Assembly (NCBI GenBank): GCA_963705515.1
Contig: CAVPJV010000001.1
Coordinates: 62,001 to 126,000, forward strand
DNA from: Gaiellasilicea sp963705515
Lineage (GTDB): Bacteria > Actinomycetota > Thermoleophilia > Gaiellales > Gaiellaceae
DNA: 64,000 nucleotides
Reading direction: 5' to 3'
Of this stretch, positions 23,956-34,231 are shown one piece after another. The position numbers and the translations under genes were made by a program. Every line of letters begins with the position of its first letter. Within the stretch, counting starts at the first letter, position 1. The notes beneath the pieces are model-generated. The model worked only from the letters and a program-made list of their open reading frames with translations, was not told the origin of the DNA and did not search any database.

Positions 23956-25652
23956 GCGAGCGGCCGGACGAGCAGAGGGTCCGGGCACGGCAGCACGAGG
24001 TCGACCTCGGCATGCTGGTCGAGGAGCAGGCTGCCCTGCGGCGCGTTGCGGTGACGGTCGCCACGGAGTCGACGGCCGAGCGCATCTTCGACGTCGTCAC
24101 CGAAGAAGTCGCTCGCCTGCTCGGCGCGGACGCCGCGAACCTCGTGTGCTTCGGGCCCCGGCCGGGGGAGGGTGTCATCTTCGGCACGTGGAGCGAGCCG
24201 GGCGTCAAGATTCCGGGCAACGGCACGGTCGTCGTGATCGCTCGCGGCAGCGCCATCGACCGGGTCGCACGAACGGGCGCGCCGGCGCGGCTGGCGACCG
24301 ACGATCCCGGCGTCCCTCGGGAGCTCCACGAGCGGCTGGTCGCGCTCGGCGTGACGTCGCTCGTCGCGGCGCCGGTCGTCGTCTCCGGCGAGATCTGGGG
24401 CGCTCTCGTCGTCTCCGTCACGCGCGATCTGCAGCTCGCGCCGAATACCGAGGAGCGCCTCGGGCAGTTCGCCGGGCTCGTCGCCGTCGCGATCGGGAAC
24501 GCGCAGGCCCGCGAGGAGCTCGCGACCCTGGCCGAGGAGCAGGCGGCTCTCAGCCGCGTCGCCGTGGCCGTCGCGACCGAGGAGCAGCCGGAGCGGCTCT
24601 TCAACCTCGTTTCGGAGGAGATCGGTCGGCTGTTCGACGCGGACGCCGGCGCGATCGTGCGCTATGTCGACGCTCTGGACGGGGCGGTGATCGTCGGCGC
24701 CTGGCAACGGGTCGGGGAGTTCGACGTTCCACTCGGCGTGCCGCTGCCGTTCGAGGGCGGCGCGATCGCGCGCGTCGCGCAGACGGGCCGAACGGCGCGG
24801 ATCGACCTGGAGGCGGAGCCGTCCGACCTCCGCGAGCGCATGCTCGCCGCCAAAGTGAACTCCGGAGTGGCCGCCCCGATCGTGGTCTCGGGGCGGCTCT
24901 GGGGCGCCACTTCGATCTCGAACGGCGGCGACCTCGGCTCCTTTCCACCCGGCGTCGAGGAGCGGCTCGAGAAGTTCACGAGCCTCGTCGCCGTCGCGCT
25001 CGCGAACGCCGAGGCCCGTGAGGAGCTGAGGGCGTCGCGCGCGCGCATCGTCCAGGCCGGCGACGCCGAGCGGCGGCGGCTCGAGCGCAACCTCCACGAC
25101 GGCGCGCAGCAGCGCCTCGTCACGCTCGCGCTCAGCCTCCGCATCGCCGAGTCGCGTTTGTCCGAGGATCCTGCGGTCGCCGCGGACCTGATCGCAGAGG
25201 CGTGCGACGAGCTGGCGCTCGGGCTCGAAGAGCTCCGCGAGCTCGCCCGCGGGATCCATCCGGCGATTCTCACCGATCACGGTCTCACGCCGGCCGTGGA
25301 GGCGCTCGCCGCGCGCGCGCCGCTGCCGGTGGAGGTGGAGGTGAACGGCCTGCCGTCGGCGCGGCTCTCCGAGTCGATCGAGGCCGCTGCGTTCTACGTC
25401 GTGTCGGAGTCGCTCGCGAACGTCGCCAAGTACGCCTCGGCGAGCCGGGCGCGGGTCGACCTCGCTCGTGACGACGGCCTGCTGGTGGTCGAGGTCTCCG
25501 ACGACGGCATCGGCGGCGCCGACGCCGACAAGGGATCCGGCCTGCGGGGGTTGTCGGACCGGGTCGAGGCGCTCGGAGGGCGGTTCCGCGTCTCGAGCGA
25601 GCCGGGCCGGGGCACGACGGTGCGGGCCGAGCTCCCGCTGCCGTCGACCTAG
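23952..25652 (+). CDS. Tandem-GAF sensor histidine kinase (HisKA_3/NarX class)
   Basis: 566 residues, soluble. Two GAF domains (about 25-175 and 195-350), each introduced by a near-identical segment (EEQAALRRVAVTVATE, EEQAALSRVAVAVATE), suggesting internal duplication. HisKA_3 domain with RNLHDGAQQRLV (phospho-acceptor His382) and a HATPase domain with ESLANVAKYA and GSGLRGLSDRVEALGG. Kinases of this class normally pair with LuxR-type regulators, yet the only regulator here is the ANTAR protein whose gene it overlaps. Its 3' end overlaps the convergent DUF4349 gene by four bases. Confidence 0.92.
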   Translation: MSERPDEQRVRARQHEVDLGMLVEEQAALRRVAVTVATESTAERIFDVVTEEVARLLGADAANLVCFGPRPGEGVIFGTWSEPGVKIPGNGTVVVIARGSAIDRVARTGAPARLATDDPGVPRELHERLVALGVTSLVAAPVVVSGEIWGALVVSVTRDLQLAPNTEERLGQFAGLVAVAIGNAQAREELATLAEEQAALSRVAVAVATEEQPERLFNLVSEEIGRLFDADAGAIVRYVDALDGAVIVGAWQRVGEFDVPLGVPLPFEGGAIARVAQTGRTARIDLEAEPSDLRERMLAAKVNSGVAAPIVVSGRLWGATSISNGGDLGSFPPGVEERLEKFTSLVAVALANAEAREELRASRARIVQAGDAERRRLERNLHDGAQQRLVTLALSLRIAESRLSEDPAVAADLIAEACDELALGLEELRELARGIHPAILTDHGLTPAVEALAARAPLPVEVEVNGLPSARLSESIEAAAFYVVSESLANVAKYASASRARVDLARDDGLLVVEVSDDGIGGADADKGSGLRGLSDRVEALGGRFRVSSEPGRGTTVRAELPLPST

Positions 25653-26701
25653 TTCTGCTCGAGCAGCCGCGTCTCGACCTGGCGCCGCCGGAGCCGCAGC
25701 GCAAGCCAGACGAGCACGCCGAGCACGATGAACGGCCCGGCGACGACGAGCGCGTAGAGGACGGCGATCGCCTCCCAGGCGAGCACGTCCTTGATCCCGT
25801 CCAGACGGCTGCCGCCGACCGGAACCGCCTCGATCTCCTCGGTCGTGAGGGTGACGTTGACAGTCGAGGTCGCGGCTTCGGCGCGCGTGCTCCTCAGCGA
25901 CTCGCGGAGACCGGTCAGCTTCAGCCGGGCCGCGTTCAGCCGCGACTGGAGCACGACGCGGTTCTCGTTCGAGAGGGTCGCGCTCTCCAGCTGCGTCAGG
26001 ATCTGCGCGATCCTGCGCTGCGTCTGCTCGATCTGGGTCTGGAGGCTGTCCGCCTGCTGCTGCAGATCCTGGATCCCGTAGCGCTGGCCGACGATCGTCC
26101 CGAGCTGCGACAGCTCGGCGAGTGCGCTCTCGACCTGCGCGGTCGGGATGCGCAGCGTGATCTGGGCGGTGCCCACGCCCGCCGACGGAGCGTCGTACTG
26201 GAGCGAGGCAACGGTGCCGCCGTGGTCGTGCGCGATCTGCTGTGCCTGCTTGGTCGCGTCCGAGAGCGCGTCGACGTCGTCGACGCGGAGACCGAGCTCC
26301 GCCTCGAAGCGCTGGAGCTGTCCGGGTGCCGGCGCGATCGTCGAGCCGGTCGCCGCATCCTTCGCGGCCGGTGCGGCGGCGCGCGACAGCGGCGCCCCGG
26401 CGTCGGACGGGGCCGTCGCGGCAGAGAAGGTCTGCAGCTCGGTGGCCGAGCCGGCGGACGCGGCCCGATCGCGGCCGGCGCCGTCGCGCGACAGCCCGAC
26501 TACACCCGCCGCGACGAGCGCGACGACGACCGTCGCCGGCACGGCGAGCACGAGCCGCCGCCAGCCCCAGGTGAAGCGAATCCGGTCGAGAAAGGGCTCG
26601 CGCACGGGCTCCTGGACGGCCAGCGCGCGCACGCGCTCGCGCAGTGCGGACGGCGCCTCGGGCTTCGTCGCGCGGATCTCGTAGAGCAGCGGCTCAGACA
26701 T
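25649..26701 (-). CDS. DUF4349 membrane protein paired with an ECF sigma factor
   Basis: 350 residues: cytoplasmic N-terminus (1-48), transmembrane helix (about 49-70), an Ala/Ser-rich extracellular linker, a DUF4349 domain (about 130-290) with a long coiled coil rich in Gln (YGIQDLQQQADSLQTQIEQ), and a C-terminal helix (about 305-335) with a basic tail. It overlaps the upstream sigma factor by eight bases, the position usually held by an anti-sigma factor. The N-terminus lacks the zinc-finger HxxxCxxC motif of common anti-sigma factors, so that role is an inference. Confidence 0.82.
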   Translation of the reverse strand: MSEPLLYEIRATKPEAPSALRERVRALAVQEPVREPFLDRIRFTWGWRRLVLAVPATVVVALVAAGVVGLSRDGAGRDRAASAGSATELQTFSAATAPSDAGAPLSRAAAPAAKDAATGSTIAPAPGQLQRFEAELGLRVDDVDALSDATKQAQQIAHDHGGTVASLQYDAPSAGVGTAQITLRIPTAQVESALAELSQLGTIVGQRYGIQDLQQQADSLQTQIEQTQRRIAQILTQLESATLSNENRVVLQSRLNAARLKLTGLRESLRSTRAEAATSTVNVTLTTEEIEAVPVGGSRLDGIKDVLAWEAIAVLYALVVAGPFIVLGVLVWLALRLRRRQVETRLLEQN

Positions 26702-27206
26702 GGATGCTCACCTTCTCCTCGAGCTTCTTCAGGGCTCTCGACAGCCGGGTCGAGACCGCGGTGGGGCTGACCCCGAGCACGCGCGCCGCGTCCTCGTTGT
26801 CCAGTTCGAGCAGCACCCGCAGCGCGATCACCTCGCGCTCGGCGGCACTCAGCTCGCGCAGCGCCGACTCCAGCTCGGGCGAGAGGCCCTCGACGAAGCC
26901 GGCGTCGAGCCGGTCCGGCACGGCCGCCCGCTGCTCGCGCCGGTGGCGGCGCTCCTCCGCCCGGAACCAGTCGAGCGCGGTCGTGCGGGCGATCTGGCAG
27001 AGCCAGCTTCGGGCACTGCCGCGGTTGGCGTCGAAACGGCGCCAGTGCTTGAGCGCCTTCTCGAACGTGTCGGCGGTCAGGTCCTCGGCGAGCGAGCGGT
27101 CGCGGGTCAGGTAGACGAGATAGGCGTACACGTCGTCGAGGTGCTCCTCTGCGGTCGCGGCGAAAGACGCCGACCAGGCCGGTTGTCTGCGGGCCGGAAG
27201 TGTCAT
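26694..27206 (-). CDS. ECF-type RNA polymerase sigma factor
   Basis: 170 residues from the ATG at 27204-27206 (an in-frame GTG three codons upstream, 27213-27215, is the alternative). Region 2 covers about 15-85 (YAYLVYLTRDRSLAEDLTADTFEKAL and SWLCQIARTTALDWFRAEERR); region 4 is at the C-terminus with LSAAEREVIALRVLLELDNEDAARVLGVSPTAVSTRLSRALKKL-type helix-turn-helix spacing. It is co-transcribed with the DUF4349 protein. Target genes cannot be inferred; no obvious ECF promoter pair was found in the window. Confidence 0.92.
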   Translation of the reverse strand: MTLPARRQPAWSASFAATAEEHLDDVYAYLVYLTRDRSLAEDLTADTFEKALKHWRRFDANRGSARSWLCQIARTTALDWFRAEERRHRREQRAAVPDRLDAGFVEGLSPELESALRELSAAEREVIALRVLLELDNEDAARVLGVSPTAVSTRLSRALKKLEEKVSIHV

Positions 27207-27254
27207 CGCCTGCACACCGTGTCTACGCCGCCGGACAGCGGCCCGTCACACCGA

Positions 27255-27277
27255 CTTTGTGTCTATCAGACACAAAG
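27255..27277. repeat. REP-like palindrome with GTGTCTATCAGACAC core
   Basis: Perfect 10-base arms CTTTGTGTCT (27255-27264) and AGACACAAAG (27268-27277) around ATC, starting one base beyond the stop codon of the ABC-F gene and upstream of the sigma factor gene. The 15-base core occurs inverted inside the kinase gene at 7213-7227. No T run follows on the minus strand. Confidence 0.7.
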
Positions 27278-27278
27278 G

Positions 27279-29120
<1,842 letters not shown>

Positions 29121-29126
29121 TCCCTA

Positions 29127-29132
29127 AGGGTA
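29127..29132 (-). promoter_or_regulatory. -10-like box TACCCT for leaderless ABC-F mRNA
   Basis: TACCCT on the minus strand, six bases before the ATG of the ABC-F gene. Confidence 0.4.
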
Positions 29133-29161
29133 GGCGTCGAGCGGCCGATGCCCAGGGAAGA

Positions 29162-30550
29162 ATGGCGCCGATGCGTGCGCTCCAGACGCTCCGCGGCAGG
29201 ATCCTCCTCGCCAGCCTCCTGCTCGCCGCCTCGATCGGCGCTGTCTTCGTCGCCGAACTCGGGCTGGGCGGCCTCGTGATCTCGGTGCTGCTGGTCTTCC
29301 TCTTCGCCGGCTACCTCGTCCGCTCCACGATCCTCCCTGTCGAGGACGTGGCCGGCGCTGCACGGCGCCTACGCGAGGGCGACCAGGCCGCGCGCGCCGT
29401 GGAGCGCACCGGCGCGGACGAGGCGGCCACGCTCACGCGGGACTTCAATGTTGTGGCGGCCGCGCTCGAAGCGAGCCTCGACGAGAGCGGCCGCCTGGGA
29501 TCGGAGCTCGAGGCGGTGCTCGACGCGGCGGTCGACGGGATCGCGATGATCGACCTCGGGGGACAGCTCGTGTTCACGAACGACCGGATGGATGCCTACT
29601 GGCGCGAGCTCGCGCTGCCGCCGGGCGGGACGATCTGGGAGCGGCTCGCAGCGCTGGTGGAGCTGACGCCGGACGCGGACTCCTATCTGCCCGCTCTGGC
29701 GCTCCTCGCAGTCGATCCCGAGGCGATCGTCGAGGACGACTTCGACGTGCCGACGCTTCGACGCTCCTTCCACGGCTACACGGCGGCGGTGCGCGGGCCG
29801 GACAGCGCAGTGATCGGCCGGATCTTCCTGCTCCGCGAGACGACGACGGAGCGTGCCGCCGAGGAGGCCAAGGAGCAGCTTCTCGCCACCGTCTCGCAGG
29901 AGCTGGGGACGCCGCTGACGAGCATCCTCGGCTTCACAGAGCTCGTCCGCGAGGGCGCCGCCGGCGAGGTCACCTCCGAGCAGCGCCGCTTCCTCGACGT
30001 CATCGACTGGAACGCGCAGCACCTGCAGGCGCTCGTCGACGACCTCCTCCTGGTCGGCCGCGCCGGCGAGGGCCGGCTCGAGCTCGACACTGCGGACGTC
30101 GACCTGGCCGACCTGGCGCGCGCGGCGGTAGAGATGGCTACGCGTGAGGCGACGGAGAAGCGGGTCGCGCTCGAGCTCGACGCTCCGCACTCTGTCGTCC
30201 TCGACGGCGACCAGCGCCGGCTGACGCAGCTCCTGCACCACCTGGTCGGGAATGCGATCAAGTTCACGCCGGGCGGCGGCCGCGTCGCCGTGCGCGTCAC
30301 CGCAGCCGACGGCACGGCCCGGCTCGAGGTCGCCGACTCGGGCTCGGGCATTCCGCCGGAGGAACACGAGCACCTCTTCAAGCGCTTCTACCGCGGCGCG
30401 GGCGCCTCAGAGGCGCGGATCCCGGGGACAGGCCTCGGCCTCGCGATCGTGAAGGCGATCGTCGACGCGCACGGCGGCACCGTCGCCGTCCGCAGTGCAC
30501 CGGGCGAGGTTACGAGCTTCACCGTCGACCTTCCCGTCGAGATCCGGTAG
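29162..30550 (+). CDS. Membrane histidine kinase-like protein with Gln in place of the phospho-acceptor His
   Basis: 462 residues: two N-terminal transmembrane helices (about 13-30 and 36-54), HAMP-like segment (to about 105), PAS-like domain (about 118-235), dimerisation helices, and a HATPase domain with HHLVGNAIKFTPGGG (N box), DSGSGIPPEE (G1) and GTGLGLAIVKAI (G2). The H-box, normally SHELRTPL, reads VSQELGTPLTSI: the codon at the histidine position is CAG (29896-29898), so it is Gln, and the following Arg is Gly. It cannot autophosphorylate at the usual site. No response regulator is adjacent. Confidence 0.9.
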   Translation: MAPMRALQTLRGRILLASLLLAASIGAVFVAELGLGGLVISVLLVFLFAGYLVRSTILPVEDVAGAARRLREGDQAARAVERTGADEAATLTRDFNVVAAALEASLDESGRLGSELEAVLDAAVDGIAMIDLGGQLVFTNDRMDAYWRELALPPGGTIWERLAALVELTPDADSYLPALALLAVDPEAIVEDDFDVPTLRRSFHGYTAAVRGPDSAVIGRIFLLRETTTERAAEEAKEQLLATVSQELGTPLTSILGFTELVREGAAGEVTSEQRRFLDVIDWNAQHLQALVDDLLLVGRAGEGRLELDTADVDLADLARAAVEMATREATEKRVALELDAPHSVVLDGDQRRLTQLLHHLVGNAIKFTPGGGRVAVRVTAADGTARLEVADSGSGIPPEEHEHLFKRFYRGAGASEARIPGTGLGLAIVKAIVDAHGGTVAVRSAPGEVTSFTVDLPVEIR

Positions 30551-30577
30551 CGAGTGCGCGGGCGGGGCACAAAGGCC

Positions 30578-30583
30578 TATCGT
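30578..30583 (+). promoter_or_regulatory. -10-like box TATCGT for leaderless tkt mRNA
   Basis: TATCGT followed by seven bases and the GTG start of tkt at 30591. This would be the promoter of the whole pentose phosphate operon. Confidence 0.5.
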
Positions 30584-30590
30584 TCGGGCC

Positions 30591-32597
30591 GTGAGTGACG
30601 CTCAAGTCCAGAAGCGCTCGATCGACACGATCCGTGCCCTCGCGATGGATGCGGTGCAGAAGGCGAACGCGGGGCATCCCGGAACCGCGATGGCGCTGGC
30701 GCCGCTCGCGTACGTGCTCTACCGGCGGGTGCTGCGGCATAACCCGGCCAATCCGAACTGGGCGAACCGCGACCGCTTCATCCTCTCCGCCGGCCACGCC
30801 TGCATCCTCCAGTACGCCGTCCTCCACCTGACCGGCTACAACCTCTCGCTCGAGGAGCTGAAGCGCTTCCGCCAGTGGGAGTCGAGGACACCGGGCCACC
30901 CGGAGCACTTCGTCACCGAGGGCGTCGAGACGACCACCGGCCCGCTCGGGCAGGGCTTCGCGAACGGCGTCGGCTTCGCGATCGCCGACCGCTTCCTCGC
31001 CGAGCGCTACAACCGGCCCCACCACGAGCTCGTCGACCGCTACGTCTACGCGATCTGCTCGGACGGCGATCTGATGGAAGGCCTCTCCTACGAGGCGGCG
31101 TCGATTGCAGGCCACCTCGGCCTCGGCCGGCTCGTCTACTTCTACGACGACAACCACATCACGATCGACGGCACCACCGCGCTCACCTTCACGACCGAGG
31201 ACAAGGCGAAGCGCTTCGAGGCGCAGGGCTGGCACGTCCAGTCGATCGCCGACTCGGAGGACGTCGACGCGATCGAGCGCGCGACGCGGGCTGCGCAGGC
31301 CGTCGTCGACGCGCCGTCGCTGATCATCGTCCGCAGCCACATCGCCTACGGGGCGCCGAAGGCGGTCGACACCGCGAAGTCGCACGGTGCGCCGCTCGGC
31401 GAGGAGGAGGTTGCGGCGGCGAAGAAGGCGCTCGGGCTCGATCCCGACAGGCATTTCGACGTCCCCGACGAGGTCTACGAGCACATGGACATGCGCCCGC
31501 AGGGGATCGAATGGGAGCAGGAGTGGAAGCAGCGGTTCGAGCGCTGGGCGGAGGCGTTCCCGGGGCTGAAGGAGGAATGGGACGCCGACCGGACCGGCAA
31601 GCCTCGGCCGGGCTGGATCGAAGCGCTGCCGGAGTTCCCGGCCGGCGAGGAGGTCGCGAGCCGCGATGCCGGCAAGAAGGTGATGCAGGCGCTGAAGCCG
31701 TTCACGCCGACGATGGTGGGCGGCGCTGCCGATCTCGTCGAGTCGACGAAGACGGAGTTCGAGGGCGCCGGCGTCTTCTCGAAGACGCACGCCGGCCGCA
31801 ACATCCCCTTCGGCATCCGCGAGCACGCGATGGGCTCGATCGTGAACGGGATCGGGCTGACCGACGGGATGCTGAAGCCCTACGGCTCCACCTTCCTGAT
31901 CTTCTCCGACTACATGCGGCCCGCCGTTCGGCTCTCGGCGCTCGGGCACATGCAGTCGCTCTGGGTGTGGACGCACGACTCGGTCGGCGTCGGCGAGGAC
32001 GGGCCGACCCATCAGCCCGTCGAGCACCACATGGCGCTCCGGGCGATCCCGAACCTCTGGTACGTGCGCCCCGGCGACGCGAACGAGACGTCGATGGCGT
32101 GGCGGATCGCGATGGAGCGCGAAGGCGGCCCGGTCGCGCTCGCGCTCTCGCGCCAGAAGCTGGAGACGCTCGACCGCACCGAGGTTGCCCCGGCCGAGGG
32201 CGTGCTTCGAGGCGCCTACACGCTCTGGCAATCTGGCGACGGCACCCCGGACCTGCTCCTGCTCGCGACCGGCTCCGAGCTCGGGCTGGCCTACGAGGCG
32301 GCGCAGACGATCGACGCGAACGTGCGCGTCGTCTCGATGCCGTGCTGGGAGCTCTTCGCCGAGCAGCCGCAGGACTACCGCGACGACGTGATCCCGCCCG
32401 ACGTCGCCGCGCGGCTGTCGGTCGAGGCGGGGATCCCGCACGGCTGGGAGCGTTGGATCGGCGACGCCGGCGCCTCGGTGGCGATCGACCGCTTCGGCGC
32501 GTCGGCGCCCGGCGACGAGGTGCTGAGGAACCTCGGCTTCACGCCCGAGAACGTCGCGATCAGAGCGACCGCACTGCTCGAGCGGGTCGCGGGATGA
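30591..32597 (+). CDS. tkt: Transketolase
   Basis: Thiamine-diphosphate enzyme that moves two-carbon units between sugar phosphates (non-oxidative pentose phosphate pathway). 668 residues from GTG at 30591; the N-terminus VSDAQVQKRSIDTIRALAMD is what the family expects. Motifs: ANAGHPGTAMALAPLAY, the ThDP-binding CSDGDLMEGLSYEAAS, and in the second half FGIREHAMGSI with the catalytic Glu. First gene of an eight-kilobase operon; a stem-loop repeat separates it from rpiB. Confidence 0.97.
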   Translation: MSDAQVQKRSIDTIRALAMDAVQKANAGHPGTAMALAPLAYVLYRRVLRHNPANPNWANRDRFILSAGHACILQYAVLHLTGYNLSLEELKRFRQWESRTPGHPEHFVTEGVETTTGPLGQGFANGVGFAIADRFLAERYNRPHHELVDRYVYAICSDGDLMEGLSYEAASIAGHLGLGRLVYFYDDNHITIDGTTALTFTTEDKAKRFEAQGWHVQSIADSEDVDAIERATRAAQAVVDAPSLIIVRSHIAYGAPKAVDTAKSHGAPLGEEEVAAAKKALGLDPDRHFDVPDEVYEHMDMRPQGIEWEQEWKQRFERWAEAFPGLKEEWDADRTGKPRPGWIEALPEFPAGEEVASRDAGKKVMQALKPFTPTMVGGAADLVESTKTEFEGAGVFSKTHAGRNIPFGIREHAMGSIVNGIGLTDGMLKPYGSTFLIFSDYMRPAVRLSALGHMQSLWVWTHDSVGVGEDGPTHQPVEHHMALRAIPNLWYVRPGDANETSMAWRIAMEREGGPVALALSRQKLETLDRTEVAPAEGVLRGAYTLWQSGDGTPDLLLLATGSELGLAYEAAQTIDANVRVVSMPCWELFAEQPQDYRDDVIPPDVAARLSVEAGIPHGWERWIGDAGASVAIDRFGASAPGDEVLRNLGFTPENVAIRATALLERVAG

Positions 32598-32670
32598 GCT
32601 TGCTCACTTCCGTCGTCAGCCTTTCGCGGAGCCCGGCTTTGCCGGGCGGGAGCGAAAGGCGGCCAGGGAC
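32598..32670 (+). repeat. Dispersed stem-loop repeat, copy B (between tkt and rpiB)
   Basis: Starts at the tkt stop codon and ends at the rpiB start. Long imperfect palindrome 32620-32659: CCTTTCGC, GGA, GCCCGGC, TTT, GCCGGGC, GGGA, GCGAAAGG. Eleven bases (cggccagggac) then lead to the GTG at 32671. Copy C at 56643-56682 is identical apart from the three-base loop and has the same 11-base distance to its GTG. A small palindrome TGAGC-TT-GCTCA overlaps the tkt stop codon. Confidence 0.85.
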
Positions 32671-33144
32671 GTGAGAGTCGCGGTCGCGTTCGACCACCGC
32701 GGCGTCAAGCTGCGCGAGCGCATCCTGGAGGAGCTCGACGCTCTCGGCCACGACACGGTCGACCTCGGCACCGACAACGACGCCAAGCGCATCGACTACC
32801 CGGACAAGGCGCGCGAGCTGGGCGAGGCGATCCTCGCCGGCGACGCCGAGCGCGGCATCCTCGTCTGCGGCTCGGGCGTCGGCGCCTCCGTCGCCGCCTG
32901 CAAGATGGCCGGGATCCGGGCCGCGATCTGCCACGACGTCTACTCCGCCCATCAGGGCGTCGAGCACGACGACATGAACGTGCTCTGCCTCGGCTCCGAG
33001 GTGATCGGCGCCGAGCTCGCGGTCGACCTCGCGCGCGCCTTCCTCGGTGCGCGCTTCGACGGCGGCGAGCGCTACGTGGAGCGGCTGAAGAAGGTTGCAG
33101 CGATGGAGAAGGAGATGAAACATGGCCACGTCACGACTGCATGA
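32671..33144 (+). CDS. rpiB: Ribose-5-phosphate isomerase B
   Basis: Interconverts ribose 5-phosphate and ribulose 5-phosphate. 157 residues, usual length. N-terminal AFDHRGVKLRE, the catalytic-cysteine loop LVCGSGVGASVAACKMAGIRAA and NVLCLGSEVIG are family hallmarks. The GTG start lies 11 bases after a repeat hairpin. Overlaps tal by 23 bases. Confidence 0.95.
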   Translation: MRVAVAFDHRGVKLRERILEELDALGHDTVDLGTDNDAKRIDYPDKARELGEAILAGDAERGILVCGSGVGASVAACKMAGIRAAICHDVYSAHQGVEHDDMNVLCLGSEVIGAELAVDLARAFLGARFDGGERYVERLKKVAAMEKEMKHGHVTTA

Positions 33145-34231
33145 GCTCTTCGAAGCGGGCGTCAGCCCGTGGATCGACTCGGTCTCGCGCGAGATGCTCG
33201 AGACGGGTGAGCTCGCCCGGCTGATGAAGGAGGACTCCGTCGTCGGCGTCACCTCGAACCCGACGATCTTCCAGAAGGCGCTCTCCACCGGCGACTGGTA
33301 CGACGAGCAGCTCGGCGAGCTGCTGAAGACCGAGGACGACCCGACCGAGATCTTCCTCCAGCTGGCGATGGAGGACATCCGCCGCGCCTGCGATCTGATG
33401 AAGCCGGTCTGGGATCAGACCGATGGCGTCGACGGCTACGTCTCGCTCGAGGTCGATCCCACGCTCGCGTACGACCGCGAGGCCACGTTCGAGCAGGCGA
33501 TGCGGCTGCACGGCGAGGTCGAGAAGCCGAACCTGTTCGTGAAGATCCCGGCGACGGTGCCCGGGCTCGCCGCGATCGAGGACTGCATCGCGAAGGGGAA
33601 GTCGATCAACGTGACGCTGATCTTCTCGCTCGAGCGCTACGCGGCGGTCGTCGAGGCCTACCTCCGGGGGCTCGAGCGGCTCGTCGCCGGCGGCGGTGAC
33701 CCGACGAACGTCCGGTCGGTCGCGAGCTTCTTCGTCTCGCGCGTCGACACCGAGGCGGACCGGCGGCTCGACGAGCTCGGCGGCCAGGCGACGCGGCTGA
33801 AGGGGAAGCTCGCGATCGCGAACGCGAAGCTCGCGTACCGCCACTGGCAGGAGGCATTCGCCGGCCCGCGCTGGGAGTTCCTCGCAGGCAAGGGCGCGAA
33901 GTCGCAGCGCTGCCTCTGGGCCTCGACGTCGACCAAGAACCCCGACTACCGCGACGTGATGTACGTCGAGGAGCTGATCGGGCCCGAGACCGTGAACACG
34001 ATGCCGGCGGAGACGATCGTCGCCTTCCAGGATCACGGCAAGGTCGCCGTCACGCTCATCGAAGGTGTCGCCGAGGCGCACACGCTGCTCGAGCGCCTGG
34101 CCGAGGTCGGGGTCGACTACGACGACGTCGTCGCGACGCTCGAGGCCGAGGGCGTGCAGAAGTTCGCCGACTCGTTCGAGGATCTGCTCGACGGGATCCG
34201 GGCGAAGCGGGAACAGCTCGCCGCGGCGTGA
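33122..34231 (+). CDS. tal: Transaldolase
   Basis: Transfers a dihydroxyacetone unit from sedoheptulose 7-phosphate to glyceraldehyde 3-phosphate through a lysine Schiff base. 369 residues, the long actinobacterial/cyanobacterial form. Motifs: GVTSNPTIFQKAL near the N-terminus and LFVKIPATVPGL with the catalytic Lys. Four-base overlap with the next gene (GTGA), consistent with the Tal-Pgi pairing (sometimes a fusion) seen in related bacteria. Confidence 0.96.
   Translation: MATSRLHELFEAGVSPWIDSVSREMLETGELARLMKEDSVVGVTSNPTIFQKALSTGDWYDEQLGELLKTEDDPTEIFLQLAMEDIRRACDLMKPVWDQTDGVDGYVSLEVDPTLAYDREATFEQAMRLHGEVEKPNLFVKIPATVPGLAAIEDCIAKGKSINVTLIFSLERYAAVVEAYLRGLERLVAGGGDPTNVRSVASFFVSRVDTEADRRLDELGGQATRLKGKLAIANAKLAYRHWQEAFAGPRWEFLAGKGAKSQRCLWASTSTKNPDYRDVMYVEELIGPETVNTMPAETIVAFQDHGKVAVTLIEGVAEAHTLLERLAEVGVDYDDVVATLEAEGVQKFADSFEDLLDGIRAKREQLAAA

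Noticed and set aside
27255..27277. Intrinsic terminator for the ABC-F gene
   Set aside because: Strong hairpin but no T run on the minus strand, and its core recurs elsewhere, so it is listed as a repeat.
30519..32441. Long open frame opposite transketolase
   Set aside because: Antisense of a clear tkt gene and no recognisable domain.
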